Positions 15,278-22,103 of a stretch of DNA of 29,475 nucleotides are shown here, one piece after another (the first letter of the stretch is position 1; each line of letters starts with the position of its first letter). Below the pieces are notes generated by a model, which was not told the DNA's origin, searched no databases, and was given only the letters and a program-made list of their open reading frames with translations. Origin of the DNA: JAWXUU01 sp044426085 (GTDB taxonomy: Bacteria; Bacillota; Clostridia; Christensenellales; CAMQZB01); contig JAWXUU010000018.1 in the NCBI GenBank assembly GCA_044426085.1, positions 1 to 29,475 on the forward strand, given 5' to 3'. A program made the position numbers and the translations under genes.

Positions 15278-15920
15278 CTTTGCTATACCTCCTTTGGATT
15301 ATTTTTGAGATTATCATTTTTATTAATAAATAAATTGATTTTGTAAGCTTCAACGCACCAAGCACCAACAAATTCGTTAGCCCCACCAAAACAAGACCAA
15401 CCCCAAGCATTATAAGTCCGTTTGCTATGCTTGTTTGAAAAGCCAGAACGCCTGCAACAAAAACCGCAACGCCACTGACGCCAACGGCGAATACCACCGC
15501 AAAAATAGCAACAACAACAGCGCCGAAAACAGCAACAAGTGCCACCAAAATTGCAACAAGTGCTATTGCAAAAGGTATTGTTATTGGAGCTGACAACACA
15601 GCAAAAACTAGCGTCCAAACGGATACTGACGATTTATTTTTTGTTTTATTTTCGCTTGCCGATTGCACCATGCGATATTCAGAAGGTTTATCTTCCGCTT
15701 CTTCCACGTTTTTAGTCGTGCCATTTTCAACAGAAAATTCCGCCATTATCCTTGATGCAATATGCTTCGGGTTGCCAAGCTTTTCAATTTGTTCTTCCCT
15801 GCTATCTTCAGGCATTTCATCAATATAGTCACTATAATATTCAAGCGCTGATTTTATCTCTTCTTTTGGAAGAGGCTTGAGATGTTTTTCTAGCACTGAT
15901 AAAAATTCAAATTTAGTCAT
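15255..15920 (-). CDS. DUF1700 membrane protein
   Basis: A 221-aa protein. The N-terminal 60 residues match the DUF1700 (HAAS) pattern: FLSVLEKHLKPLPKEEIKSALEYYSDYIDE, then a region ending in LGNPKHIASRI. A linker of about 40 residues leads to four to five Ala/Val-rich membrane helices. It overlaps the padR gene by 8 bp and the DUF4097 gene by 23 bp, which implies coupled translation. The small soluble domain probably contacts the partner proteins. Its function is not known in detail. Confidence 0.88.
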   Translation of the reverse strand: MTKFEFLSVLEKHLKPLPKEEIKSALEYYSDYIDEMPEDSREEQIEKLGNPKHIASRIMAEFSVENGTTKNVEEAEDKPSEYRMVQSASENKTKNKSSVSVWTLVFAVLSAPITIPFAIALVAILVALVAVFGAVVVAIFAVVFAVGVSGVAVFVAGVLAFQTSIANGLIMLGVGLVLVGLTNLLVLGALKLTKSIYLLIKMIISKIIQRRYSKDEEKHEN

Positions 15921-16230
15921 GTTCTCCCCCCTTTATAAGACTGGTTACTCTCGATTGATATTTCTTCCACTCCTCACAATATATATCCTGTTGTTTTTTG
16001 CCGTTTTCTGTTATTTTATAATACTTGCGTATTCTGCCATCATATTCCTTGCTGTATGTTTCAAGCAAGCCTTCCTTTTGCAATCTTCGGAGCACTGGAT
16101 AAAGCGCCGATTCAGAAACATCCACAAGTTCACCAATTTTTTGCGTGAGATCATATCCATATGTCTCGGTGTTCATAACAACACCAAGAACGCACGCATC
16201 CAACAATTTGCCCGCAACTGAAAATGTCAT
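15913..16230 (-). CDS. PadR-family transcriptional regulator
   Basis: A 105-aa winged-helix regulator of the short PadR type (PF03551). The pattern is clear: LLDACVLGVVMNTETYGYDLTQKI, SESALYPVLRRLQKEGLLETYS, and GRIRKYYKITENGKK with the wing. The start follows AAAAGGAGGC. It is the first gene of the PadR-DUF1700-DUF4097 operon. A perfect 14-bp inverted repeat overlaps its own -35 box, so it is very probably an autorepressor controlling the whole operon. The ligand is unknown. Confidence 0.92.
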   Translation of the reverse strand: MTFSVAGKLLDACVLGVVMNTETYGYDLTQKIGELVDVSESALYPVLRRLQKEGLLETYSKEYDGRIRKYYKITENGKKQQDIYCEEWKKYQSRVTSLIKGGEHD

Positions 16231-16259
16231 ACTTGCCTCCTTTTGTTTATTTCATTGAT

Positions 16260-16301
16260 ACTATAACACAAACAATACTATTCTGTCAATAGTATTGTTT
16301 G
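16260..16301 (-). promoter_or_regulatory. PadR promoter with a perfect operator palindrome
   Basis: On the minus strand TTGACA (16284-16289) is followed after 18 bp by TATAGT (16260-16265). Arms CAAACAATACTATT (16269-16282) and AATAGTATTGTTTG (16288-16301) are exact reverse complements around 5 bp. The operator covers the -35 and most of the spacer, a good position for repression by PadR. Confidence 0.82.
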
Positions 16302-16383
16302 AAAAATAATATATATTTTTTTCATAATAGCAATAGCTTGAAAGTAAACAAGAAAGAACTCTTTGAATTTGAATTTTTCGCAC

Positions 16384-16409
16384 AAAAAAAGACCGATTTT
16401 CGTCGGTCT
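16384..16409 (-). terminator. Shared-type terminator, copy 2 (after the XRE/TM gene)
   Basis: The AGACCGA...TCGGTCT stem (16390-16396 with 16403-16409) has the same TTTTCG loop as copy 1 and seven flanking A (T on the minus strand). The sequence next to it, TTTTTGGGGTGGTT, is also shared with copy 3. Confidence 0.87.
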
Positions 16410-16446
16410 TTTTGGGGTGGTTATTTTATTTAGTGGGTTTACGATA

Positions 16447-17481
16447 TCACCAAAGGTAATCTAGCTCCTGATAGCTACTCACAAGCAAGTAAGTTCCATC
16501 TTCTTCTACTTTATATTTTGCAAAATCAATTTCGTATGTTCTGCCAAAGCTATCTGATATTTCAAGTTTCACGCTTATATCATCACCTGTTTTTATCAAA
16601 ACGTCATCAAATATCACCGCATAATATTTTCTATCATCGGCTTCACTCAAATCTGGCAAAGCAACTCCCATTTCAAGATATTCTTCTTCATCCATATATC
16701 TTCCAACCGATATAAATTTATCGTTGATATATATCTTTGGTATTATTTCTGTTGAAATATATGCTGGCTCATCCAAAATATTGTTTTTAAGTTCGGAAAA
16801 TAAGATTTTGTCAATGTCAACCACCATGCCTTTTTGCTCGTCATAACCGCTTTCTTTTTTATTGTACATTACGTGATTGCTGTAGTATCCACTAATTTGA
16901 ACATTCGACATGTTTTCAGCTTCTATGAGTGATGGCAAAATTTCATTTGTATTGTTACCGTTATCCGAAATTGTTGCCGTGATATCGAAATTGTTTGAAA
17001 GTGGGACTTCAATTTTTCCATCAGTAACAATGCCGTTTTCCACTTGCAACTCGCCACGAATAATTTCACTGCCATTGTTTATCGCAATGGAAATTTCTGT
17101 TTGGTCGGTGAACTGCTTCAACGATAAATTGAAAACCACTTCAACGGTGCTATTTTCAAAGTCGAACGCACCGAAATCAACATCTATGTTTGAAAAAACC
17201 TCGCTTTCCGTCTGAGCTGGCAAAGAAAACATGCTGAGTTGCGATTGAAGCGAATAAATCTGACTTTGCGCCATAGAATAAGACGATTGCAAATATTCGT
17301 ATTTGTTTTCTAACGTGCTTATTTTCACAGCACCATATATCCCAAAACACAGCGCGACAGCTGTTATCCCCGCCGCGATTTTCACGAGCATTGATTTGCT
17401 TTGTTTGCGACACTCTGCCATAGCTTCCGAAACGGCGATTTGGATTTTTTCTTCCATTTTCGCAGTTTTTTCGCTTTGCAA
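16447..17481 (-). CDS. C-terminal part of split XRE/membrane protein
   Basis: This 344-codon stretch is the part after an in-frame TAA (17518-17520). It has one membrane helix (about 28-50), a coiled-coil segment (about 53-85: LENKYEYLQSSYSMAQSQIY), then an extracytoplasmic region of about 250 residues with no recognised domain. There is no ribosome binding site near 17481 and the first codon there is TTG. The first in-frame ATG is eight codons later. It is more likely the continuation of the XRE gene than a separate gene. Related Clostridia proteins have HTH, membrane helix and extracellular part in one chain. Confidence 0.6.
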   Translation of the reverse strand: MQSEKTAKMEEKIQIAVSEAMAECRKQSKSMLVKIAAGITAVALCFGIYGAVKISTLENKYEYLQSSYSMAQSQIYSLQSQLSMFSLPAQTESEVFSNIDVDFGAFDFENSTVEVVFNLSLKQFTDQTEISIAINNGSEIIRGELQVENGIVTDGKIEVPLSNNFDITATISDNGNNTNEILPSLIEAENMSNVQISGYYSNHVMYNKKESGYDEQKGMVVDIDKILFSELKNNILDEPAYISTEIIPKIYINDKFISVGRYMDEEEYLEMGVALPDLSEADDRKYYAVIFDDVLIKTGDDISVKLEISDSFGRTYEIDFAKYKVEEDGTYLLVSSYQELDYLW

Positions 17482-17517
17482 ATCAGCTGGTGCAGTATCA
17501 TCCCCATCGAGAAGATA

Positions 17518-17703
17518 TTAAACTGGCACTTCAAAATATTTTGCGATTTCAATGATTTTGCTTGTTTCTGGAATGTTAGACCCCGATTCCCAACGCGAAA
17601 CAGATTGACGCGTCACATCTAGAACTTCGCTCAAAACCTCTTGGTTTATTCCCTTTTGTTTTCTGAGTTGATATATTTTTTCACCTATTGTTTTTCCGTC
17701 CAT
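17518..17703 (-). CDS. XRE-type HTH domain (N-terminal part of split gene)
   Basis: A 61-codon frame encoding a helix-turn-helix of the XRE/Cro type: GEKIYQLRKQKGINQEVLSEVLDVTRQSVSRWESGSNIPETSKIIEIA. It has a good ribosome binding site (AAAGGAGATA before ATG) and a TTGATT-17-TATGAT promoter. It stops at TAA right where the dimerisation/linker segment YLLDG should begin, so it could still be made as a short free HTH protein. The longer product with membrane helix and external domain would need readthrough. Confidence 0.7.
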   Translation of the reverse strand: MDGKTIGEKIYQLRKQKGINQEVLSEVLDVTRQSVSRWESGSNIPETSKIIEIAKYFEVPV

Positions 17704-17738
17704 AAGTATCTCCTTTCTGCCACTATTTCTATGCCGTA

Positions 17739-17767
17739 ATCATACTATTTGAATGCTGAAAAATCAA
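17739..17767 (-). promoter_or_regulatory. Promoter of the XRE/membrane protein gene
   Basis: TTGATT (17762-17767), a 17-bp spacer and TATGAT (17739-17744) on the minus strand. Confidence 0.55.
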
Positions 17768-17891
17768 CCACATTCATAAAACAACATGTAACATTGCGGT
17801 TGCAAAGTGCTATTTCCAAGACTTTTCAGCGTTTTTTCCCTATATTATACCATTCCCACCGATTTTTGTCAATTTTGATATTTAGTAAAAC

Positions 17892-17914
17892 AAAAGACCG
17901 ATTTTCGTCGGTCT
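17892..17914 (-). terminator. Shared-type terminator, copy 3 (after dinD)
   Basis: AGACCGA (17895-17901), loop TTTTCG and TCGGTCT (17908-17914), with the flank TTTTGGGGTGGTT in common with copy 2. The minus-strand T-run is four. Confidence 0.85.
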
Positions 17915-17940
17915 TTTGGGGTGGTTGCTGCGTTTATTTT

Positions 17941-18405
17941 TTATTCGTCAAGCATTTTTGTTTTGCTTTTTTTCATTTTATTTAGTTGCTCACGTTCGAT
18001 TTCTGTTATACTGCATTTCGGCGTTTGCATATTTTCTGGCATTGTTCCGCCCGTTTGGTTGATGGCAAAATACGTTTGTCCAAGTGCAATAACTTCCTTT
18101 CGAGGGTCGCCGTTTTGCACGATAAGATAACATGCATAGCGAGTTAGCTTGTAATCAACAAGATTCCTTTTTCCGCCCTTACCATGTTCTATCAATTTGT
18201 TGACCTCAACAAATTGATCATCAACAATATATCCACTATTTTGGCACGATAGCATTGCTCTGTCAACTGCTTTGGAAAAATTTCGCCATTCAGTATACCC
18301 TAAAGCAACTTGCAATTCTCTTGCAAGCCAAAATTCTTCACCGTTTTCATCCATATGTTTTATATCTTCAAAAACAACATATTCCTGCACTTTCAATTCA
18401 GCCAT
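17941..18405 (-). CDS. DinD-like BRO-domain protein with the middle missing
   Basis: A 154-aa protein of the DNA-damage-inducible protein D family. Residues 1-115 match the N-terminal BRO-like domain very well: DENGEEFWLARELQVALGY, EWRNFSKAVDRA, NSGYIVDDQFVEVNK, LTRYACYLIVQNGDPRKEVI and ALGQTYFAI. The text then jumps to NQTGGTMPENMQTPKCSITE, which in full-length DinD (about 270-280 aa) stands at the extreme C-terminus. About 120-130 central residues are therefore absent, in frame. The ends look intact, with an AGGGGG ribosome binding site and a strong promoter. No LexA-type box was seen upstream. It may be a decayed or a minimal functional form. Confidence 0.82.
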   Translation of the reverse strand: MAELKVQEYVVFEDIKHMDENGEEFWLARELQVALGYTEWRNFSKAVDRAMLSCQNSGYIVDDQFVEVNKLIEHGKGGKRNLVDYKLTRYACYLIVQNGDPRKEVIALGQTYFAINQTGGTMPENMQTPKCSITEIEREQLNKMKKSKTKMLDE

Positions 18406-18434
18406 ATCAAAATCCCCCTGTTAATATCACATTT

Positions 18435-18464
18435 ATTATACCACGCACACTGCTTTTCTGTCAA
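18435..18464 (-). promoter_or_regulatory. Promoter of the dinD-like gene
   Basis: TTGACA (18459-18464), an 18-bp spacer and TATAAT (18435-18440), both perfect consensus boxes. Further upstream an inverted repeat TGAAAAC...GTTTTCA (about 18490-18512) could be an operator. Confidence 0.7.
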
Positions 18465-18534
18465 TATAGAAAGTAGACAATCCGCAAAAGTGAAAACATT
18501 ATTGACGTTTTCAATATTGCCAGCACAGCAAAAC

Positions 18535-18557
18535 AAAAGACCGATTTTCATCGATCT
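18535..18557 (-). terminator. Shared-type terminator, copy 4 (after the LURP/DUF4177 operon)
   Basis: AGACCGA (18538-18544) and TCGATCT (18551-18557) around loop TTTTCA. One G-to-A change in the second arm gives a C-A mismatch on the plus strand but keeps a G-U pair in minus-strand RNA. The stem is thus preserved only for minus-strand transcripts. Confidence 0.75.
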
Positions 18558-18576
18558 TTTTGGGGTTTTTTCAAAT

Positions 18577-19062
18577 TTAGTTGTGATTTTTTTCGCCTTC
18601 AAGAATACTGTCTATTGCAAGCACCAGTGCCACGAAAAATTCGGGGTGGTCTTCTGTGTTGATATCCAGTTCGTATGAATCTCCCCACGTCATCCACACT
18701 TTGTGGACACTGCCGAAAAGTTTGCCATCCACCGATATTGAATAGTCGTGATCCCAGAAACTGCCGTCGATTGTTATGTTGCCATACGGGCTTTCAACCT
18801 CTATTTTTTTATAGAAAAACGTGAATTTCTTGTTGATGGTCGCAAACAGTTCGCCGTTCACAATCAGCTCAAATTTTGGCAGCAGTGTTAGCAATCTTTG
18901 CTTGATAAACACAACTTCTTTCCCGCTTGCATCGCAAAGGTGAAGTTTGTTGCCAAGGGCAAAAACCTCTCCCCAAGCAGAATAAACAGCGTTTTGGTTT
19001 TGGTCATAGATGTCATACTTATCACCTATTGAAAATATCTTTTGTTTTATGTATAGTTTCAT
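18577..19062 (-). CDS. LURP-one-related (LOR/YxjI) family protein
   Basis: A 161-aa protein with the LURP-one-related beta-barrel pattern, a tubby-like fold: MKLYIKQKIFSIGDKYDIYDQN, ASGKEVVFIKQRLLTLLPKFEL, then VESPYGNITIDGSFWDHDYSI and a final helix PEFFVALVLAIDSIL. It has no signal peptide. Bacterial members are cytoplasmic or membrane-associated with no defined activity. The gene overlaps the DUF4177 gene by 4 bp (ATGA), so both are translated together. The start is set by that overlap. Confidence 0.87.
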   Translation of the reverse strand: MKLYIKQKIFSIGDKYDIYDQNQNAVYSAWGEVFALGNKLHLCDASGKEVVFIKQRLLTLLPKFELIVNGELFATINKKFTFFYKKIEVESPYGNITIDGSFWDHDYSISVDGKLFGSVHKVWMTWGDSYELDINTEDHPEFFVALVLAIDSILEGEKNHN

Positions 19063-19277
19063 TTTTTGTCATCCTTGTTAAATCGCTCTGTTTCTACATC
19101 AATCTCAAAAACTAAATCCATTTCAAAAATATCCCCTTTACCGCCAATTTGCGTTGGGATATATCCTACAAACGAGAATCCTTTTTGCGCATATTCGTCA
19201 ATAACAGCGCGATGCTCTTCAAACTTAGCACCAAACATCTGATTCCCATTCAATTTCACATATTCATATCTCTTCAT
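19059..19277 (-). CDS. DUF4177 domain protein
   Basis: A 72-aa protein that is entirely a DUF4177 domain: MKRYEYVKLNGNQMFGAKFE, then a short helix (HRAVIDEYAQKGFSFVGYIP) and the strand FEMDLVFEID. Such proteins are small alpha/beta folds of unknown function. It is the first gene of a two-gene operon with the LURP-one-related gene, with which it shares an ATGA overlap. The ribosome binding site is TGGAG. Confidence 0.8.
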   Translation of the reverse strand: MKRYEYVKLNGNQMFGAKFEEHRAVIDEYAQKGFSFVGYIPTQIGGKGDIFEMDLVFEIDVETERFNKDDKK

Positions 19278-19368
19278 TTTCTTTTCTCCATATTTTTATA
19301 AATCTATTTTGTTCATTCTATCTATTTCGTTTTTCTATTACTTTACCTGCTTGGAAATTCAATCTTTT

Positions 19369-19725
19369 TCAAGCTATTGCTGTTGAAACTATGCATCCAA
19401 CGATAAAACTTATGCTGTTTAGCAATAGCGATAGCTTTAATGTGGTTTTTAGTGGCGTTTTGCTTATATATGTTATCATAAGCGCTTCGACAAATACCAC
19501 GCAAATTTCAAGGGATAGCAAAATTGCCACATTCACGCTTGCCATGATTTGGAATAGGCACAGCATGATAAAATTCAATGCTGGATTTGTTGCAAGGTTG
19601 CAAAGCAGAACCCAATATGTGAGTGACTTATCTCTTTTTATAAGGTGAACTATGCCACATTCTATAAGTATTGTCAAAATCAGCGCACTTATCATCAATA
19701 TGGCAACTGTCCAAAATTCGCTCAT
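19369..19725 (-). CDS. Small four-helix membrane protein of the MFS operon
   Basis: A 118-aa protein with four hydrophobic helices (about 5-25, 36-58, 62-87 and 95-117). The motif LCNLATNPALN in the second helix recalls a family of small gut-Firmicute membrane proteins of unknown function with similar NxxTNP segments. It lies 5 bp after the one-helix protein gene and is the last gene of the MFS operon. The function is not known; a role near the transporter is only suggested by the operon. Confidence 0.72.
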   Translation of the reverse strand: MSEFWTVAILMISALILTILIECGIVHLIKRDKSLTYWVLLCNLATNPALNFIMLCLFQIMASVNVAILLSLEICVVFVEALMITYISKTPLKTTLKLSLLLNSISFIVGCIVSTAIA

Positions 19726-19730
19726 TTGTT

Positions 19731-19922
19731 TTAGCCTTTATTTTCTTCTTTGTCTTGCGCGTTTTGGTTTTCACTTTTCTTTTTTGCACGCTTTGCAAGA
19801 CGCCCTGCAACATAAACTATACCGCCAACAACAATCAAAATTGGTATCAACATTATGACACCAACATGAACCCACATCACGGGCGAAACATCTAATATTT
19901 GTGAAATCAAATTAATATTCAT
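19731..19922 (-). CDS. Small single-helix membrane protein
   Basis: A 63-aa protein with one membrane helix (about 17-40: VHVGVIMLIPILIVVGGIVY) and a strongly basic then acidic tail (RLAKRAKKKSENQNAQDKEE). It has a good TTGGAGG ribosome binding site and is placed 26 bp after the MFS gene and 5 bp before the four-helix gene. No family is recognised. The position suggests an accessory subunit or anchor for its membrane neighbours. Confidence 0.68.
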   Translation of the reverse strand: MNINLISQILDVSPVMWVHVGVIMLIPILIVVGGIVYVAGRLAKRAKKKSENQNAQDKEENKG

Positions 19923-19948
19923 TTTTAATCCTCCAATATAACCTGCCG

Positions 19949-20977
19949 TCAGCAGTTTTTCTTGTTTTTAGCTGAAATATAGATTGCAACAGACGAGACC
20001 ACTATTAAAACCGCGAGAAGATATTTCAGCAAATCCCCTTGCAAAAATAGCATTGCTGTTGCGATATGACCTATCAAAAGCGCCAGCGTTGTCAGACCGA
20101 AGCTGAGACCTTCGGTGTTTCTGCCCATTGCAGAAAACACAATCCCCAGCGTGAGTGGCATGGACATATTGAAAAGTACCAATCCCACCACGCATAAAAA
20201 CGCGTTGCCACTGCCAAAAAATATGAATGGCACCGAAACCGCAAGCGAAATTGTTCCCAATTTTCTCACGCCAAACTTATCCCCCAATATTCCACCAAGC
20301 GCTTTTCCCCCGCAAGCAGAACATGATGGAAGGATAATCAGCCAACCGATATTCCAAGAAATTTCAATACTGCCACCAACAAATGATCTGAAAACAATTG
20401 TGGCAAGTGCGAGCAAAACAACCCATTCATATTTGACTTTTGTGTTGTGCAATTCAAAAGCAATCGGATCGCTTTCACCTTTCACAAGCCCAAATTTCCA
20501 CATAGATATATTCGCAAGCGCCATAATCAAAATTGGAATATAGATATATTCAACACCAAGCCCACCAAGAAGCGTGCCAAGAATCAGCCCCACCGCACCA
20601 GTTGAAACAAAAATACCACTTCTTGCAGCTTTTCCGTTTGAATAAACAAGACTGTCTATTCCCCCTCCAACATGAAAAAAGGCATTTCCAACACTGCAAA
20701 GAATCAGCGCACAGATAGGCAAGCTGAAAAACGCAAGGGATACCAAAACAAGCAGTCCCCCGACAAGTCCCGCTTTGAAATTTTTGTTGCAATCGCAAAA
20801 CGACCCAACAAAAACTTGCCCACCAAACGCAATCACATTATATATAAGCGCCAAAATGGCATATTCACTCACACTTGTAGATTTCAAAACGCATGATATC
20901 AAAATAAAAAAGCAAGCGAAATCCACCGCAAAATGCGAAAATGTATATGAAATTAGCGATTTAGTTTCTCTTTTCAT
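19949..20977 (-). CDS. MFS transporter, unknown substrate
   Basis: A 342-aa major facilitator superfamily protein with about ten to eleven hydrophobic helices, which is shorter than the usual 380-420 aa. The opening SYTFSHFAVDFACFFILI and the segments GQVFVGSFCDCNKNFKAGLVGG (the loop 2-3 region) and FFHVGGGIDSLV are MFS-like. The start follows AAAAGGATG. It is the first of three genes in an operon controlled by a promoter that overlaps two TAGTGTA-type palindromes. No regulator gene of the matching type lies next to it. Export of a small molecule is possible but not shown. Confidence 0.82.
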   Translation of the reverse strand: MKRETKSLISYTFSHFAVDFACFFILISCVLKSTSVSEYAILALIYNVIAFGGQVFVGSFCDCNKNFKAGLVGGLLVLVSLAFFSLPICALILCSVGNAFFHVGGGIDSLVYSNGKAARSGIFVSTGAVGLILGTLLGGLGVEYIYIPILIMALANISMWKFGLVKGESDPIAFELHNTKVKYEWVVLLALATIVFRSFVGGSIEISWNIGWLIILPSCSACGGKALGGILGDKFGVRKLGTISLAVSVPFIFFGSGNAFLCVVGLVLFNMSMPLTLGIVFSAMGRNTEGLSFGLTTLALLIGHIATAMLFLQGDLLKYLLAVLIVVSSVAIYISAKNKKNC

Positions 20978-21032
20978 AGCTTCATCCTTTTGATAATTTT
21001 GGTTTCTGATAATTTAAAGATTTTCATCATCT

Positions 21033-21089
21033 TTAGTGTATTATATAAACTAATACACTAAGTGTATCACACAACATCGGCATTGTCAA
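21033..21089 (-). promoter_or_regulatory. MFS operon promoter with a YtrA/PadR-like operator
   Basis: TTGACA (21084-21089), a 17-bp spacer and TACACT (21061-21066) on the minus strand. An inverted repeat TTAGTGTATTA (21033-21043) / TAATACACTAA (21051-21061) directly follows the -10. A second palindrome ATACACT-A-AGTGTAT (21053-21067) covers the -10 itself. AGTGTA/TACACT half-sites are typical of GntR/YtrA-type operators; the actual regulator is unknown. Confidence 0.72.
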
Positions 21090-21133
21090 CATATTCATAA
21101 AATTAAAAGGTGGTTTTTATCAAGCAAATAAGC

Positions 21134-21171
21134 AAAAATCCACGCAATGCAAATTAACATTGGTGGATTTT
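21134..21171 (-). terminator. Terminator of the membrane protein-XRE-membrane protein operon
   Basis: Arms 21135-21149 and 21158-21171 (around CCAC and GTGG) pair with one bulged base. A minus-strand T-run (21134-21138) follows. The CATTGGTGGATTT part recurs in the hairpin at 22238-22275. Confidence 0.7.
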
Positions 21172-21185
21172 GGCTTATATCTGCA

Positions 21186-21533
21186 TCATTTTTTCTCAAA
21201 CAACAATCTGCCGACCGCATTTCCTATCAATGCTACAACTGCATAAATTGCAATGTATACCCACGCGGTGCTGTTGTAGAATATAAAAACTGTCGGAACA
21301 AAAAGCAGGGCGACCAAGCCGACATATGCTAGGTTTATTCCTATCTTTTTGCCTACAAAAAGGCTTATAACAAAACACGCTATTGGCATTGCAAACAGCA
21401 TTAACAGCATCAATATGCCCGTGTTTCCATTTGTTAAAAACGCCAAAAGTGGCAAAATATAAAAAGCTATTGCAACCAGCAATACATGAATCCACACTTC
21501 TTTCAGTTTTTTGAATTGATTAATTTTATTCAT
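21186..21533 (-). CDS. Small membrane protein of the XRE operon
   Basis: A 115-aa protein with four hydrophobic stretches: about 15-34, 40-62, 67-88 and 91-108. A short basic N-terminus (MNKINQFKKLKE) precedes them. It starts 3 bp after the XRE stop codon and is the last gene of the operon. No family is recognised, and the short loops leave no room for a soluble domain. Confidence 0.72.
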   Translation of the reverse strand: MNKINQFKKLKEVWIHVLLVAIAFYILPLLAFLTNGNTGILMLLMLFAMPIACFVISLFVGKKIGINLAYVGLVALLFVPTVFIFYNSTAWVYIAIYAVVALIGNAVGRLLFEKK

Positions 21534-21536
21534 TTT

Positions 21537-21731
21537 TCACTCCTCACTTATAAATAATTCTTCCACGCTCGTGTTCAAAAATTTTGCAAGTTTCATTGCA
21601 AGTTCCAATGTTGGGTTATATTTATCGTTTTCAATAGCAACAATAGTCTGCCTTGTCACGCCAAGTGAATTTGCAAGATCCGACTGTCTGAGCCCCAACG
21701 CCTTTCGCTTTTCCTTTATGAAATTTTTCAT
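21537..21731 (-). CDS. Short XRE-family regulator (YgzD-like)
   Basis: A 64-aa protein consisting of one helix-turn-helix of the compact XRE type: IKEKRKALGLRQSDLANSLG, VTRQTIVAIENDKYNPTLEL and AMKLAKFLNTSVEELF. This pattern belongs to a very common single-domain group often found with small membrane proteins. It is translationally coupled to the upstream membrane protein gene (TAATG overlap), has GTGAGGATG as ribosome binding site, and is 3 bp from the next gene. It is the prime candidate for the protein that binds the paired 24-bp palindromes at 22104-22173, and by inference those at 10537-10606. Confidence 0.88.
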   Translation of the reverse strand: MKNFIKEKRKALGLRQSDLANSLGVTRQTIVAIENDKYNPTLELAMKLAKFLNTSVEELFISEE

Positions 21732-22087
21732 TACATCCTCACCAAAAACATTGTTAAAAACGAGGAAACAATCATCACCGCAAAAACAAACACTATAATC
21801 TTGAAAATAGTTTTCATTATAGGGTGATTACCTTCACGTTCTTCATCATCTTTCGTAGCTTTATATTTCATTATCATCTTGGAAACACCCTGAACAGATA
21901 ATGTGACCGCAACAAGCAAAATTGGAATTATATTCATTTCTTTTCCATCGAGAAAATAACTCGCACTCTCCCACAATCCCCATAAACACAATGCAATATA
22001 AACAAAGTGATACGCAATCATTTTAGATTTTGTGTCAAGCGCCCTTTCCATCTCGTCAGCATTTGGGTTATTAAAATAATTCTTCAT
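21731..22087 (-). CDS. Two-to-three-helix membrane protein upstream of XRE
   Basis: A 118-aa protein from the start at 22087, chosen because GGAGGT lies 4 bp upstream of ATGAAGAATTATTTT; four further upstream codons have no ribosome binding site. Hydrophobic segments lie near residues 28-42, 52-68 and 94-116, with a charged linker KYKATKDDEEREGNHP. It is the first gene of the operon with XRE and another membrane protein. Such membrane protein/XRE cassettes are frequent in Firmicutes. Their function is not known. Confidence 0.72.
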   Translation of the reverse strand: MKNYFNNPNADEMERALDTKSKMIAYHFVYIALCLWGLWESASYFLDGKEMNIIPILLVAVTLSVQGVSKMIMKYKATKDDEEREGNHPIMKTIFKIIVFVFAVMIVSSFLTMFLVRM

Positions 22088-22103
22088 TGCTACCTCCATA
22101 TAA

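Larger units (their letters stand above)
16447..17703 (-). pseudogene. XRE-HTH/membrane protein gene interrupted by TAA
   Basis: The HTH frame from 17703 and the membrane-protein frame down to 16447 are in the same reading frame and separated by one TAA codon (17518-17520). The codons after it read YLLDGDDTAPADLQSEK. In this family FEVPV is normally followed directly by one residue and YLLDG, so the stop sits where a sense codon (for example CAA or GAA) is expected. Without it the protein would be about 418 residues. A nonsense mutation, stop readthrough or a sequencing error would all give this picture. Confidence 0.7.

Noticed and set aside
18420..18520. LexA/SOS box before the dinD-like gene
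   Set aside because: No GAAC-N4-GTTC or similar Firmicute LexA motif could be found; only a TGAAAAC inverted repeat is present.
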